Below, piece by piece: positions 1 through 7,917 of a stretch of DNA of 25,300 bases. The notes under the pieces were generated by a model. The model had not been told where the DNA came from and searched no databases. It saw only the letters and a list, made by a program, of their open reading frames with translations. A program made the translations under genes and the position numbers. How positions within the stretch are numbered: the stretch's first letter is position 1; each line of letters starts with the position of its first letter. Origin of the DNA: CAZIPZ01 sp964541075 (lineage in GTDB: Bacteria > Acidobacteriota > Terriglobia > 20CM-2-55-15); NCBI GenBank assembly GCA_964541075.1, contig CAZIPZ010000032.1, forward strand, positions 1 to 25,300, written 5' to 3'.

Positions 1-389
1 GGCCCAAACCGAAGGCTATTCATTGCAGCAATCGGCCGCGCTCCCATCGTAAACACATCGCGAAGAATGCCGCCCACGCCTGTTGCTGCTCCCTGAAATG
101 GCTCGATGAAGGACGGATGATTGTGAGACTCGATTTTGAAGGCGACGGCTAATCCATCGCCGATGTCGATAATGCCCGCATTTTCTCCAGGACCCTGCAG
201 AACGGCCTCGCCACGCGTTGGCAAGCGACGGAGGTGGACTCGGGAACTCTTGTAACTGCAGTGTTCGCTCCACATGACGCTGAAAATTCCAAGCTCGGTC
301 GCTGTGGGTTCGCGTTTTAAGATCTCCGTGATTTTGCGGTATTCGGCCTCGGTGAGGTTGTGTTGGGACAAGAGTTCTGCGGAAATCAT
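1..389 (-). CDS. purL: Phosphoribosylformylglycinamidine synthase large subunit PurL, 5' part only
   Basis: Catalyses the ATP- and glutamine-dependent conversion of FGAR to FGAM in de novo purine synthesis, in complex with PurS and PurQ. Only the first 129 residues are here; the rest lies beyond the left edge. Visible family motifs are WSEHCSYKSS (residues 40-49) and KIESHNHPS followed by EPFQGAATGVGG (85-106), which belong to the ATP/substrate-binding AIRS-like fold. The start ATG (387-389) lies 4 bases after the purQ stop. No strong Shine-Dalgarno is visible, so translation may be coupled to purQ. It is last of the visible genes in the pur operon. The short separate PurS and PurQ genes upstream show that this is the small (about 740 aa) type PurL, not the fused enterobacterial form. 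Identification is firm. Confidence 0.95.
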   Translation of the reverse strand, partial: MISAELLSQHNLTEAEYRKITEILKREPTATELGIFSVMWSEHCSYKSSRVHLRRLPTRGEAVLQGPGENAGIIDIGDGLAVAFKIESHNHPSFIEPFQGAATGVGGILRDVFTMGARPIAAMNSLRFG

Positions 390-393
390 ATGT

Positions 394-1092
394 TTATGTG
401 CTTGTTGCCAGTGCTTCAAGCATCGATTCGAATATCGCTTTGCCGTCGGCGCTTCCCAGGAGGCTCTCGCTGGATCGATCCGGATGCGGCATCATGCCCA
501 GAACATTTCGTCGCTCATTAACGATCCCTGCGATGTTGTGAACGGAGCCGTTTGGATTCGCCTCTGGCGTGATGCGTCCATCGGCCTCGGCGTACCTGAA
601 CACGACCTGTTCATTGTCCTCCATTCGGCCTAGAGTTTCTTCGTCAGCGAAATAGTTGCCTTCCCCGTGGCCGATAGGAATATGAAGCACCTGCCCCTTA
701 CTGAAACGGTTCGTGAATGGTGTGTGATTGTTTTCAGTCCTCACGTACAGAAACTTGCAGACATACTTCATTCCAACGTTCCTCAGGAGCGCGCCGGGGA
801 GCAAACCTGCTTCAGTGAGGATTTGAAATCCGTTGCAGATGCCGATTACAAGTCCGCCCTTTTCGGCAAAATCGCGAACAGCACGCATGACTGGAGAAAA
901 GCGGGCGAGTGCACCGGTGCGAAGATAGTCCCCATAAGCAAATCCGCCCGGAAGAATGATCGCATCAAACCCTTTGACGGATGTATCCTGGTGCCACACG
1001 AATTCAACTGGTCTCTTGATGACGGACTGAATCACGTAGTAACAGTCGTGATCGCAGTTCGATCCAGGGAAGATGATTACGCCGAACTTCAT
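394..1092 (-). CDS. purQ: FGAM synthase glutaminase subunit PurQ
   Basis: Class I glutamine amidotransferase that releases ammonia from glutamine for PurL. It has 232 residues, the normal length. The N-terminal FPGSNCD motif (residues 8-14), LPGGFAYGDYLR (47-58, oxyanion region) and nucleophile elbow GICNGFQ with Cys86 are all present. The catalytic His203 sits in MMPHPDR. In the family this reads HPER, so the third triad member is Asp205 instead of Glu, a conservative but unusual change. The ATG lies one base after the purS stop, and a GGGAG Shine-Dalgarno lies inside the end of purS, so the two genes are tightly coupled. It sits between purS and purL, as expected for subunits of one complex. 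Confidence 0.96.
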   Translation of the reverse strand: MKFGVIIFPGSNCDHDCYYVIQSVIKRPVEFVWHQDTSVKGFDAIILPGGFAYGDYLRTGALARFSPVMRAVRDFAEKGGLVIGICNGFQILTEAGLLPGALLRNVGMKYVCKFLYVRTENNHTPFTNRFSKGQVLHIPIGHGEGNYFADEETLGRMEDNEQVVFRYAEADGRITPEANPNGSVHNIAGIVNERRNVLGMMPHPDRSSESLLGSADGKAIFESMLEALATST

Positions 1093-1093
1093 A

Positions 1094-1336
1094 TCACTCC
1101 CAAACGATCTGATACTCTTCGATTACAGGGTTCGTCAAAACTTCCTTCGCTAGCCGCTCTACCTGCTGTTTCGTCCGCTCAGGCGGCAGCCCGTCCTGAA
1201 GTTGGATGTCAAAACACTTGCCTTGGCGGATATCCGTCACCTCGGCAAGGCCAAGATGCTCGAGGTTTCTGTGGATGGTCATTCCTTGAGGATCCAAGAC
1301 TGTTCTCTTCAAGGTTACGACAATGCGCGCTTTCAT
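1094..1336 (-). CDS. purS: FGAM synthase subunit PurS
   Basis: Small subunit (80 aa) that bridges PurQ and PurL in the three-part FGAM synthase and is needed for ammonia channelling. The sequence starts MKARIVVTLKRTVLDPQG and contains the family pattern of a short beta-alpha-beta protein with VTDIRQGKCFDIQL in the middle and NPVIEEYQI near the C-terminus. Length fits the usual 80-85 residues. It starts 31 bases downstream of the purB stop, with an AGAGGATCGGGA stretch that could serve as ribosome binding site. The order purB-purS-purQ-purL strengthens the call. Confidence 0.95.
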   Translation of the reverse strand: MKARIVVTLKRTVLDPQGMTIHRNLEHLGLAEVTDIRQGKCFDIQLQDGLPPERTKQQVERLAKEVLTNPVIEEYQIVWE

Positions 1337-1367
1337 GACGTTCCCGATCCTCTCTTACCCTTCATAT

Positions 1368-2672
1368 TTAACTTGTCGGTCCTTCGAAAACCCGTTCGAA
1401 TATGCGATCAACATTGCGGAGCAACTTACCGGAATTGAAGGCGCGATCGATTTCCGATGGCGCCAGCGTTTGCTTGATGTCCGGATCAGCCGATACCTTT
1501 TCCTTGAAATCTCCACCCTCGTCCCAAACGCGCATGGCATTCCGCTGAACCCAGCGATATGCGTCTTCGCGCGTTGTCCCTTTTGCAACGAGTTCGAGAA
1601 GCAACTCGCCAGAATAGACCAGCCCATGGGTGAGCTCCAGATTCTTTTGCATTCGATCGGGGTATACAACGAGCCGATCGACCAAAGAAGAAGTTTTATC
1701 CAAGAGGTAGTCGGCAAGGATGGTGGAGTCAGGGAAAATAATTCGCTCTACCGAAGAATGAGAAATGTCGCGTTCATGCCACAAGGCGACATTCTCCATC
1801 GCCGCTATTGCATTCGTTCGCAGAATTCGGGCCAAGCCGGAAATCTGTTCAGCAGTTACGGGATTCCGTTTGTGGGGCATGGCAGACGATCCCTTCTGTC
1901 CCTTGGAAAAATATTCTTCGACCTCTCTCACCTCCGTTCGCTGGAGGTGCCGTACCTCGACCGAGATCTTTTCAAGAGTCGACCCAATGAGCGCAAGCGT
2001 GGAAATATAGTGGGCATGGCGATCGCGCTGGATGACTTGTGAAGCTGCGGGGGCAGGCCGCAAATTCAACTTCCGCATCACTTTCTCTTCGATTTCAGGG
2101 GAGAGATGGGCGAACGTTCCGACCGCGCCTGAAAGCTTGCCGACGCGCATGGTTTCAACGGATTCTCGGAATCTTCCTTGATGCCGCCGTACTTCGTCGT
2201 ACCAGAGCGCCAGCTTGAGACCAAATGTCGTTGGTTCTGCATGAACACCATGGGTTCGACCGACAACGACGGTCGTTTTGAACTCCATGGCGCGCTTCTT
2301 GAGCACGTCCAGCAAACGCTGCAGGTCTCCATGAATAATGACGGAAGCTTCGGCGACCTGGAGGGCCATCGCCGTATCCACGACGTCCGACGAGGTCAGC
2401 CCGAAGTGAAAGTAGCCGGCAGCCTGGCCGACATGCTCAGCGACGGAAGTCGTGAAGGCGATCACATCGTGCTTCACTTCCGCTTCAATTTCGTTGATGC
2501 GATCGACGGAAAATCCGGCATTGGCCTTTATAACCGCCGCTGCTTCAGCTGGAATGACGCCCTCCTCGGCCAGCGTTTCCGTTGTCGCCAGTTCGACATC
2601 AAGCCATCGCCGGTACTTGTTTTCATCGGTCCATATCCTGCCCATTTGTGGACGTGTGTAGCGCGGTATCAT
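1368..2672 (-). CDS. purB: Adenylosuccinate lyase
   Basis: Cytosolic fumarase/aspartase-superfamily enzyme that splits SAICAR to AICAR and adenylosuccinate to AMP, both with release of fumarate. It has 434 residues, the normal length for the Bacillus-type enzyme. The superfamily signature SSAMPHKRNP is at residues 262-271 and carries the flexible-loop catalytic serine. His68, His89 (YFHFG) and His141 (GRTHG) fall at the same numbers as the active-site histidines known for the Bacillus subtilis enzyme. The start ATG gives MIPRYTRPQMG, the typical N-terminus. It begins 7 bases after the metallo-hydrolase gene and is followed by purS, so it is the second gene of the operon. Nothing looks damaged. 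Confidence 0.97.
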   Translation of the reverse strand: MIPRYTRPQMGRIWTDENKYRRWLDVELATTETLAEEGVIPAEAAAVIKANAGFSVDRINEIEAEVKHDVIAFTTSVAEHVGQAAGYFHFGLTSSDVVDTAMALQVAEASVIIHGDLQRLLDVLKKRAMEFKTTVVVGRTHGVHAEPTTFGLKLALWYDEVRRHQGRFRESVETMRVGKLSGAVGTFAHLSPEIEEKVMRKLNLRPAPAASQVIQRDRHAHYISTLALIGSTLEKISVEVRHLQRTEVREVEEYFSKGQKGSSAMPHKRNPVTAEQISGLARILRTNAIAAMENVALWHERDISHSSVERIIFPDSTILADYLLDKTSSLVDRLVVYPDRMQKNLELTHGLVYSGELLLELVAKGTTREDAYRWVQRNAMRVWDEGGDFKEKVSADPDIKQTLAPSEIDRAFNSGKLLRNVDRIFERVFEGPTS

Positions 2673-2679
2673 TCTGCAA

Positions 2680-3462
2680 CTATAACCGAATTGGCGGCAG
2701 GGGGTGATCTTGCGACGTGACAGTCAGCACGGGTTTCAGTCCGCGATACCTCAGAGCGCCTAACGACTCCTGACGTGCGAGTTCGGGGTGGTTATTCTTT
2801 GAGCTTAGGTGAGCGAGGACGATGTTGTCCGCCATCCCGTCATACTGCTCACGAATAAACCGGGCGACCGCTGAGTTCGAGAGGTGGCCGTATCGTCCCA
2901 TCAGGCGTTGTTTAAGACTCCAGGGATAAGGGCCAACCCTCAACATTTCCAAATCATGGTTTGATTCGAGAATCAGAACGTGCGAACCGCGGAGATTGTC
3001 GGCAACGGTCTCGGAAATATATCCAATGTCCGTCAGTTGCGTGACTTTGAGACCTTCGCAGTAAATGCTGAAGGCTACTGGCTCCGATGCATCGTGGGGA
3101 ACCTGAAAAGGGCGGATCTCCATGTCGCCGATTGTGAAAGCGGCGCCGGCCTCAGTTGGCATCAATTGGGCGCCGTTCAGTTCATATCCGGAAGCGTCGA
3201 GCGATTTCATCGCGCCCTTCGTTAGGTAAGCCTTTACAGGAAGATCCTTTACAAGCACCTTCAGGCCGGATGCATGATCATTATGCTCGTGGGTGATCAG
3301 AACGGCGTCAATGCCATCCGGATCTTCGCCGATCCGTTCAAGCCTATTTGAGATCTCCTTTCGGCTCAATCCGGCATCGATGATGAGCCGGACGCAGCTG
3401 CTCTTAATGAAAGTGCAATTTCCCCGGCTCCCGCTGGCAAGAACGGATACAGTGACGGACAT
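2680..3462 (-). CDS. Metallo-beta-lactamase-fold hydrolase, YycJ/WalJ-like
   Basis: A 260-residue MBL-fold protein. The metal-binding motif THEHNDH (residues 57-63) gives ligands His58, His60, Asp62 and His63. Further likely ligands are His123 (VPHD), Asp145 (TDIG) and His218 (AHLS), so the site appears complete. The opening VSVLASGSRGNCTFI matches the YycJ/WalJ group, whose members are poorly characterised; exonuclease or other phosphodiester-directed roles have been proposed. It is the first gene of the purine operon, 7 bases before purB, and is divergent from the thioredoxin gene across 106 bases. No signal peptide is seen, so it should be cytosolic. Family call is firm; the substrate is unknown. 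Confidence 0.85.
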   Translation of the reverse strand: MSVTVSVLASGSRGNCTFIKSSCVRLIIDAGLSRKEISNRLERIGEDPDGIDAVLITHEHNDHASGLKVLVKDLPVKAYLTKGAMKSLDASGYELNGAQLMPTEAGAAFTIGDMEIRPFQVPHDASEPVAFSIYCEGLKVTQLTDIGYISETVADNLRGSHVLILESNHDLEMLRVGPYPWSLKQRLMGRYGHLSNSAVARFIREQYDGMADNIVLAHLSSKNNHPELARQESLGALRYRGLKPVLTVTSQDHPLPPIRL

Positions 3463-3554
3463 CAGCCACGACTATGTATGTACAGCAGGACAGGACAGGG
3501 GCGATGCAGCCGCACAAAGCCTGAATTTCGCGTGTCTGCGCCGGAGTGATACGT

Positions 3555-3560
3555 TAAAAT
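3555..3560 (+). promoter_or_regulatory. Candidate -10 box for the TlpA-like gene
   Basis: TAAAAT, 8 bases before the ATG at 3569, in the divergent gap 3463-3568. Transcription from it would start within a base or two of the ATG, giving a leaderless message. No Shine-Dalgarno sequence is present. No convincing -35 box is seen. Confidence 0.35.
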
Positions 3561-3568
3561 CAATACAC

Positions 3569-4111
3569 ATGCGCTTGAAGCCAATTCTGTTCTTCCTCAT
3601 CGTGGGTTCCATCGCGGGATACTTCGTATATAGCGAGGCGACCCGGGTCGGTCAGCCTGGTGTTATCAACATCGGCGAAGTGGCTCCGGATTTTACGATT
3701 GGCGACGAGAACGGCAAAGAAGTGAAACTGAGTGATTATCGGGGCAAACTCGTGTTTCTCAACTTCTGGGCAACCTGGTGCGAACCCTGTATTGAAGAAA
3801 TGCCGGATATGGAAGTGCTATACAAGACGTTCAAGGGGAAGAATTTCCAGATGCTGGCGGTCAGTTTGGACCTGGATTGGGATACCGTGAAAGACTTCTA
3901 TCGGAAACACAACCTCACTCTGCCAAGTTTTTCCGATCCTGGCCGCCAGGTTGCGAGTAAGTACAAGGTCTACAAGTACCCCGAGACTTTTTTGATAGAC
4001 GAGAAGGGTTTCGTTATCAAACATTACGTCGGGGCTGAAAAGTGGACTAACCCTCAGGTCATGACTTCCATCGCCGACAGAATTCCTCCGGTCCAACAAT
4101 CTCAAAACTAG
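3569..4111 (+). CDS. Membrane-anchored TlpA/ResA-type thioredoxin
   Basis: Redoxin-family disulfide oxidoreductase of 180 residues, expected on the outer face of the cytoplasmic membrane. Residues 1-22 form a basic start plus hydrophobic segment (ILFFLIVGSIAGYFVY), a likely uncleaved anchor. VAPDFTIGDENGKEVKLSDYRGK (split around residue 50) is the typical AhpC/TSA-TlpA entry. The active site WCEPC gives Cys71 and Cys74, and YKYPETFLID supplies the conserved cis-Pro region. The frame stays open upstream to 3293, but that extension runs antisense through the neighbouring gene and has no homologous look, so I chose the ATG directly before the membrane segment. Family members reduce cytochrome c apoproteins or other periplasmic thiols; which applies here is not visible. 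rlmN follows after 14 bases. Confidence 0.88.
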   Translation: MRLKPILFFLIVGSIAGYFVYSEATRVGQPGVINIGEVAPDFTIGDENGKEVKLSDYRGKLVFLNFWATWCEPCIEEMPDMEVLYKTFKGKNFQMLAVSLDLDWDTVKDFYRKHNLTLPSFSDPGRQVASKYKVYKYPETFLIDEKGFVIKHYVGAEKWTNPQVMTSIADRIPPVQQSQN

Positions 4112-4125
4112 TTTTCTTTCCCATC

Positions 4126-5172
4126 ATGAAATCGTTTTTTAATTTTGAACGCCTTGAGTTGTCTGAAATGCTGGCGCCGTCGTTTCGGGCGGTCCAGATC
4201 TACAAGTCGGTCTACCAGCGATGGCTCAACGATTTCGATTTGATGACGGATCTGCCGAAGTCTTCTCGTTCTTCATTGGGCGCCGAATGGGATCTGCGCC
4301 TGCCTGCTGTGCACAAACGCTTCGATTCCGAAGACGGTGCACGGCGCTACCTTGTACGGCTGCGTGACGGTGAACTGGCGGAGACGGTATTCATTCCCGA
4401 AAAGAATCGCAGCACCATTTGCATCTCCTCGCAAATCGGGTGCGCGTTGGCATGTACATTTTGTTTAACAGGTCAACTGGGTCTTACTCGACAACTGGAA
4501 CCCGGTGAGATCGTGAGTCAGGTGTTGATTGCGCAACGCGACAACCTTTCACGAGAGCAGAAGGATAGCTTCAATATCGTCCTGATGGGCATGGGAGAGC
4601 CGTTACACAACTACGACAATGTGATGAAGGCGATTCGAATTCTCCACGATGAGCACGGCATGAACATGTCGATGTCCCGGATAACGCTCTCCACTGCAGG
4701 CATGCTGCCTGCCATTGAGCGCTTGGCCGCTGAGGCGAACATTCCGAACCTGGCGATTTCGTTGACTGGAGCTACGAATGAAAAACGAAACGAATTGATG
4801 CCCATCAATCGCCGATTTCCAATTGATCAACTGCTCGATGCCGTGCGCCGCTTTCCTTTTAACCATCGGCAGCGCGTGACGTTCGAATACGTCTTGCTCA
4901 AGGGTGTTACGGATTCCGCCGAGGACGCCATGAAACTTGTAAAACTTCTTCAAGGAATTCGGGCGAAAGTGAATCTCATTCCCCTGAATGAAGCGGAAGA
5001 GTTGCGCTATCAGAGGCCGTCAGATGCCACGGTCGAACGCTTCCAGAAAATTTTGATCGATCACAACATTTCCGCTTTTGTTCGCAAGAACCGAGGGAAC
5101 GACATTTCTGCGGCGTGTGGTCAACTCAAGAAGAAGTGGGCGGGAGAAGTAGTTGAGATCCAGGGACATTAA
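4126..5172 (+). CDS. rlmN: Dual-specificity rRNA/tRNA adenine-C2 methyltransferase RlmN
   Basis: Radical SAM enzyme that methylates C2 of A2503 in 23S rRNA and, in characterised members, A37 of some tRNAs. It has 348 residues, a normal length. The cluster motif CALACTFC gives Cys106, Cys110 and Cys113. Cys99 lies seven residues before the cluster, as does Cys118 in the E. coli enzyme. Cys331 in ISAACGQL matches the methyl-carrying cysteine. Other family blocks present are GMGEPLHNYDNV, SRITLSTAG and LMPINRRFP. The C-terminal NRGNDISAACGQL distinguishes RlmN/Cfr from other radical SAM groups. It lies 14 bases after the thioredoxin gene, probably on the same message, and is convergent with the hydrolase gene. 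Confidence 0.95.
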   Translation: MKSFFNFERLELSEMLAPSFRAVQIYKSVYQRWLNDFDLMTDLPKSSRSSLGAEWDLRLPAVHKRFDSEDGARRYLVRLRDGELAETVFIPEKNRSTICISSQIGCALACTFCLTGQLGLTRQLEPGEIVSQVLIAQRDNLSREQKDSFNIVLMGMGEPLHNYDNVMKAIRILHDEHGMNMSMSRITLSTAGMLPAIERLAAEANIPNLAISLTGATNEKRNELMPINRRFPIDQLLDAVRRFPFNHRQRVTFEYVLLKGVTDSAEDAMKLVKLLQGIRAKVNLIPLNEAEELRYQRPSDATVERFQKILIDHNISAFVRKNRGNDISAACGQLKKKWAGEVVEIQGH

Positions 5173-5188
5173 CTAACTTAAACCGGCT

Positions 5189-5203
5189 CGGATGGCGCAT
5201 CCG
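5189..5203. terminator. Short hairpin between convergent genes
   Basis: CGGATG, three bases, then CATCCG, a perfect 6-bp stem in the 35-base gap between the rlmN stop and the stop of the convergent hydrolase gene. There is no T-run on either strand, so it is a weak terminator candidate. Confidence 0.3.
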
Positions 5204-5207
5204 TCGA

Positions 5208-6263
5208 TCAAAATGTTTCTCTGAGCCACTGAAAGATAGCGTCCTGAGTTTTCTTCTCCGCCAGCCAGTCTTTGGCGCCGCCCGAAGAAGAAGCAATCTC
5301 CACTCGCACCGGCGCCTGGATATACTGCTTGATGCGATTTCCCTCTGCTTCGTTCTGACTCATGATGAGCGCGGAGCGCGGGCGGAAGTCCTGAGCACCA
5401 CCGGCCAAAGACAGGCTCTCGGTGAGACTGGGTTTGATGGCCACAATAGTTTTGACCTCAGGAAACTTTGCGCTCGCGATCAGAGCGAGATTGGCGCCAA
5501 CATCGAACCCAATGACTACAATTTTCCCAGTGTCGATGCGTGGTCGGGCTTTGAGCCAATCCAGCGCCGGATCAATGTCCTGAGGAAATTCCAGGGGCTG
5601 CATTCGCCATTCAGCGGTTGCCTGAATGGGCGCGCCGTTTTTTGTCGTGCTTCGCCCATGACCTCGCAGGTCCAGTGTCATCACAGCCCATCCGCGAGAC
5701 AGCAACTGCTGCTTGAAATCGTTCCAGACGGTGCGATCCTCACCGTATCCATGCAACAGCAAAACGGACGGCACGGGCGCAGGGATGCCTGAAGGCATGT
5801 CAAACGTGCCACGAAGGTCGACGAGGTCAAATGTCTTAAAGTCCGCGCTTCCCTCCGCGGATGGCGTGGCAGCGCCGGACGGAATTACCGCAACGTCGAG
5901 TTGGAAATTGAGTACGTTGTCTTCCCGGTTGAGAAACGTGCTGACGACCTTCTTGTCGGAAACTGCGCCTAGAAACTCAGCGTGGACTTCGTAATCCACC
6001 GAAGGAGACAGGGCGAATATCGAATAGAGGCCCTTAGGGTCCACAGTCAGCGTACGAACCACGTTCGTCTTCATATCCCGTACAAAAACCTTCGCACCGG
6101 CCAGGGGCTGTCCCCGCAGATCCTGTACGATTCCATGGATGTTTTTCGGTTTTGGACCGGTGTCTGGCCGTCGCCTTGTGAACTGAGCATTAGAGGATAA
6201 AGCCAGCATCAGCCAAGAGAACATCACTGCGCAGGCGCACAATTTGAAACCGGCTCTTCTCAT
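5208..6263 (-). CDS. Secreted carboxypeptidase-regulatory-like / alpha-beta hydrolase fusion, probably catalytically inactive
   Basis: The 351-residue product starts with a signal peptide (basic MRRAGFK, hydrophobic core, cleavage after about SNA26). Residues 40-125 form a carboxypeptidase-regulatory-like beta-sandwich (GIVQDLRGQPLAGAKVFVRD). Residues 155-351 are an alpha/beta hydrolase with VLLLHGYGED (oxyanion region) and LDLRGHGRS. At the nucleophile elbow the sequence reads GFDVGAN, so the expected Ser or Cys is Asp254. Near the C-terminus, where the family has a GH-type histidine, it reads SSSGGAKDW with no histidine, and the usual acid region reads SQNEAEG. The triad therefore looks lost, suggesting a binding or structural role. 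The start ATG has an AGGAGT site 4 bases upstream; the longer frame to 6374 is rejected for this reason and because of the signal peptide. It lies 22 bases after the methyltransferase gene, probably in one transcript. Confidence 0.8.
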   Translation of the reverse strand: MRRAGFKLCACAVMFSWLMLALSSNAQFTRRRPDTGPKPKNIHGIVQDLRGQPLAGAKVFVRDMKTNVVRTLTVDPKGLYSIFALSPSVDYEVHAEFLGAVSDKKVVSTFLNREDNVLNFQLDVAVIPSGAATPSAEGSADFKTFDLVDLRGTFDMPSGIPAPVPSVLLLHGYGEDRTVWNDFKQQLLSRGWAVMTLDLRGHGRSTTKNGAPIQATAEWRMQPLEFPQDIDPALDWLKARPRIDTGKIVVIGFDVGANLALIASAKFPEVKTIVAIKPSLTESLSLAGGAQDFRPRSALIMSQNEAEGNRIKQYIQAPVRVEIASSSGGAKDWLAEKKTQDAIFQWLRETF

Positions 6264-6285
6264 CGGGACTCCTGTATGGAGGAAT

Positions 6286-6804
6286 TCATTCTGGCATAAC
6301 TGGGGATTTCCGCGCCACGATTGTGGCGATTGCACGACGTCCGTCTTGAACCTCTTCGGAATAGTGGACGACACTCAAACCAGCGAACGCCGCCTTCAAC
6401 TCACCTGGCTCCAGCAGGTGCTCCCGCCGTGGAGATCGGTTGCCTAGCGCGTCCATGTGGGCGGTGGTGTATGTCCGAAAAAACAGCGTTCCATTTGGTC
6501 GGAGAGTTGCAAGGTACTGCGGCAGTATGGGCCGGTAAAGGAAGAATGTATTGATGACTGCATCGAAGCGATGGGACAACAGAACGAAGCGTTCGACATC
6601 GCCTTCTGCCGCCGCGATCCCTAGTTTTTTTAAACCTAGAACGAGCTCAGGCGCCCTCTCAATAGCAAGAACGTTGCAGCCTCGCTTTGCAAAAACGAGA
6701 GAGTGACGGCCGGTCCCTGCAGCGACATCCAGCACGTCGCTTTCAGCTGGGACAAGATGAGCGAATCGAATAACAAAATCCTCGGGTTCAGTCACGGGAT
6801 GCAT
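6286..6804 (-). CDS. Small class I SAM-dependent methyltransferase
   Basis: A 172-residue Rossmann-fold methyltransferase. Motif I is VLDVAAGTGRHS with the nucleotide-binding glycines, followed by an acidic residue after the second strand (VLAIERAPE). Motif FDAVINTFFLYRPIL corresponds to the post-I/IV region. The N-terminus MHPVTEPEDFVIRFAHLVP is typical of a compact group of TehB-like enzymes, so the short protein appears complete. Substrate is unknown. The ATG (6802-6804) directly abuts the dprA ATG on the other strand; a TTG two codons further upstream is an alternative. No Shine-Dalgarno is seen. It precedes the hydrolase-like gene on the same strand. Confidence 0.8.
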   Translation of the reverse strand: MHPVTEPEDFVIRFAHLVPAESDVLDVAAGTGRHSLVFAKRGCNVLAIERAPELVLGLKKLGIAAAEGDVERFVLLSHRFDAVINTFFLYRPILPQYLATLRPNGTLFFRTYTTAHMDALGNRSPRREHLLEPGELKAAFAGLSVVHYSEEVQDGRRAIATIVARKSPVMPE

Positions 6805-7917
6805 ATGCAAAATGCCGATCGGACAAAGTGCGCATTGCGCATGTTCTTGGTGCGCGGACTAGGATTGAGGTCCGCGAATACGCTGATTCGCCACTTCAAA
6901 ACCTCCGAGGCTGTATTTGACTCCGATCGGGCCGGAGTGGAAGCGCTTGGTATTCCGCCTGAAGTTGCAGACGATCTTTTTTCCTCCAAATCCAAAGAAC
7001 GCGCGGAAGCAGAGTGGGCGGCGGCTACAGAACTAGGAGTCAAGATTGTCGACATACTTGATTGCGCTTATCCTCCATTGCTCAGGGAGATATTCGATCC
7101 GCCCATTGTCTTGTACGTTAAAGGATCGAAATGGAATTCTGAACTGCCGCAAATTTCCATTGTTGGGACGAGGCGTCCGACGGGATACGGCATCAATTGC
7201 GCCGAGCGTCTGGCCGAAGATCTTGCTGCTCGAGGGCTCGTAGTCACATCCGGGCTTGCGCGAGGTCTGGACGCTGCTGCGCACCGCGGCGCGCTTCGTT
7301 CAGGAGTTACTTACGCCGTCTTTGGAAGCGGTCTCGACTTTGTTTATCCGCGGGAAAATCGCAAACTCGCCGAATTGGTGGAGCAAAATGGCGCGGTATT
7401 GTCGGAGTTCCCTTTGAACACGCCTCCCTCGCCGCAAAACTTTCCAATCCGAAATCGTATCATTGCGGGTATGTCGCTGGGCGTTGTGGTTGTGGAGGCC
7501 GCGGAATACTCAGGTTCTTTGATAACGGCGAGACTCGCCCTGGAATCGAATCGGGAAGTGTTCGCTGTCCCCGGCCCCGTCACATCGACGCGAAGTTTTG
7601 GTCCCCATGCTCTAATACGTCAAGGTGCAAAGTTAGTATCAACTTGGCAAGACGTGGTTGAGGAGCTGCCGCATCCGGTGCGCGAGATGGTTTTCGCCCC
7701 GCTTGTGGCTCAAATGCAGGCTCAGCCGGCATTTGAGCTGAGCCAGGGCGAGCAAGAAATATGGAAGGCCCTTTCAGTCCAGGAGCCCGTTTACATCGAT
7801 TCCTTGCTTGCGCGGTTGCCATTGCCCGCATCGGAAGTTTATAGTGCCCTCCTAAGTCTGGAGACCGCTGAACGTATTCGGCAACTGCCTGGAAAGAAAT
7901 ACATTCGGCGCATCTGA
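6805..7917 (+). CDS. dprA: DNA processing protein DprA
   Basis: Single-strand DNA-binding protein that loads RecA on incoming DNA during natural transformation; it is also widespread in non-competent bacteria. The chosen start gives 370 residues, the normal length. It has an N-terminal helix-hairpin-helix/SAM-like part (FLVRGLGLRSANTLIRHF), the Rossmann-type core with VGTRRPTGYG, SGLARGLDAAAH, GLDFVYPREN, SEFPLNTPPSPQNFPIRNRIIAG and VEAAEYSGSLITARLA, and a C-terminal winged-helix segment of about 70 residues (DSLLARLPLPASEVYSALL). Start choice: the frame is open to 6703 but would overlap the methyltransferase by 100 bases. ATG 6799 is two codons earlier, and ATG 6841 is possible but would cut the helical N-terminus. 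topA follows after 64 bases. Confidence 0.93.
   Translation: MQNADRTKCALRMFLVRGLGLRSANTLIRHFKTSEAVFDSDRAGVEALGIPPEVADDLFSSKSKERAEAEWAAATELGVKIVDILDCAYPPLLREIFDPPIVLYVKGSKWNSELPQISIVGTRRPTGYGINCAERLAEDLAARGLVVTSGLARGLDAAAHRGALRSGVTYAVFGSGLDFVYPRENRKLAELVEQNGAVLSEFPLNTPPSPQNFPIRNRIIAGMSLGVVVVEAAEYSGSLITARLALESNREVFAVPGPVTSTRSFGPHALIRQGAKLVSTWQDVVEELPHPVREMVFAPLVAQMQAQPAFELSQGEQEIWKALSVQEPVYIDSLLARLPLPASEVYSALLSLETAERIRQLPGKKYIRRI

Noticed and set aside
274..2720. Long plus-strand frames across the purine operon
   Set aside because: They run antisense to purL, purQ, purS and purB, which have full family motifs. Their translations show no domain and have no ribosome binding sites.
3486..3500. 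Tandem CAGGA CAGGA CAGGG
   Set aside because: Only three short units in the divergent control region; likely chance.
3293..3568. 92-residue N-terminal extension of the TlpA-like protein
   Set aside because: It overlaps the divergent hydrolase gene antisense and lacks any fold signal, while ATG 3569 is followed at once by a membrane anchor.
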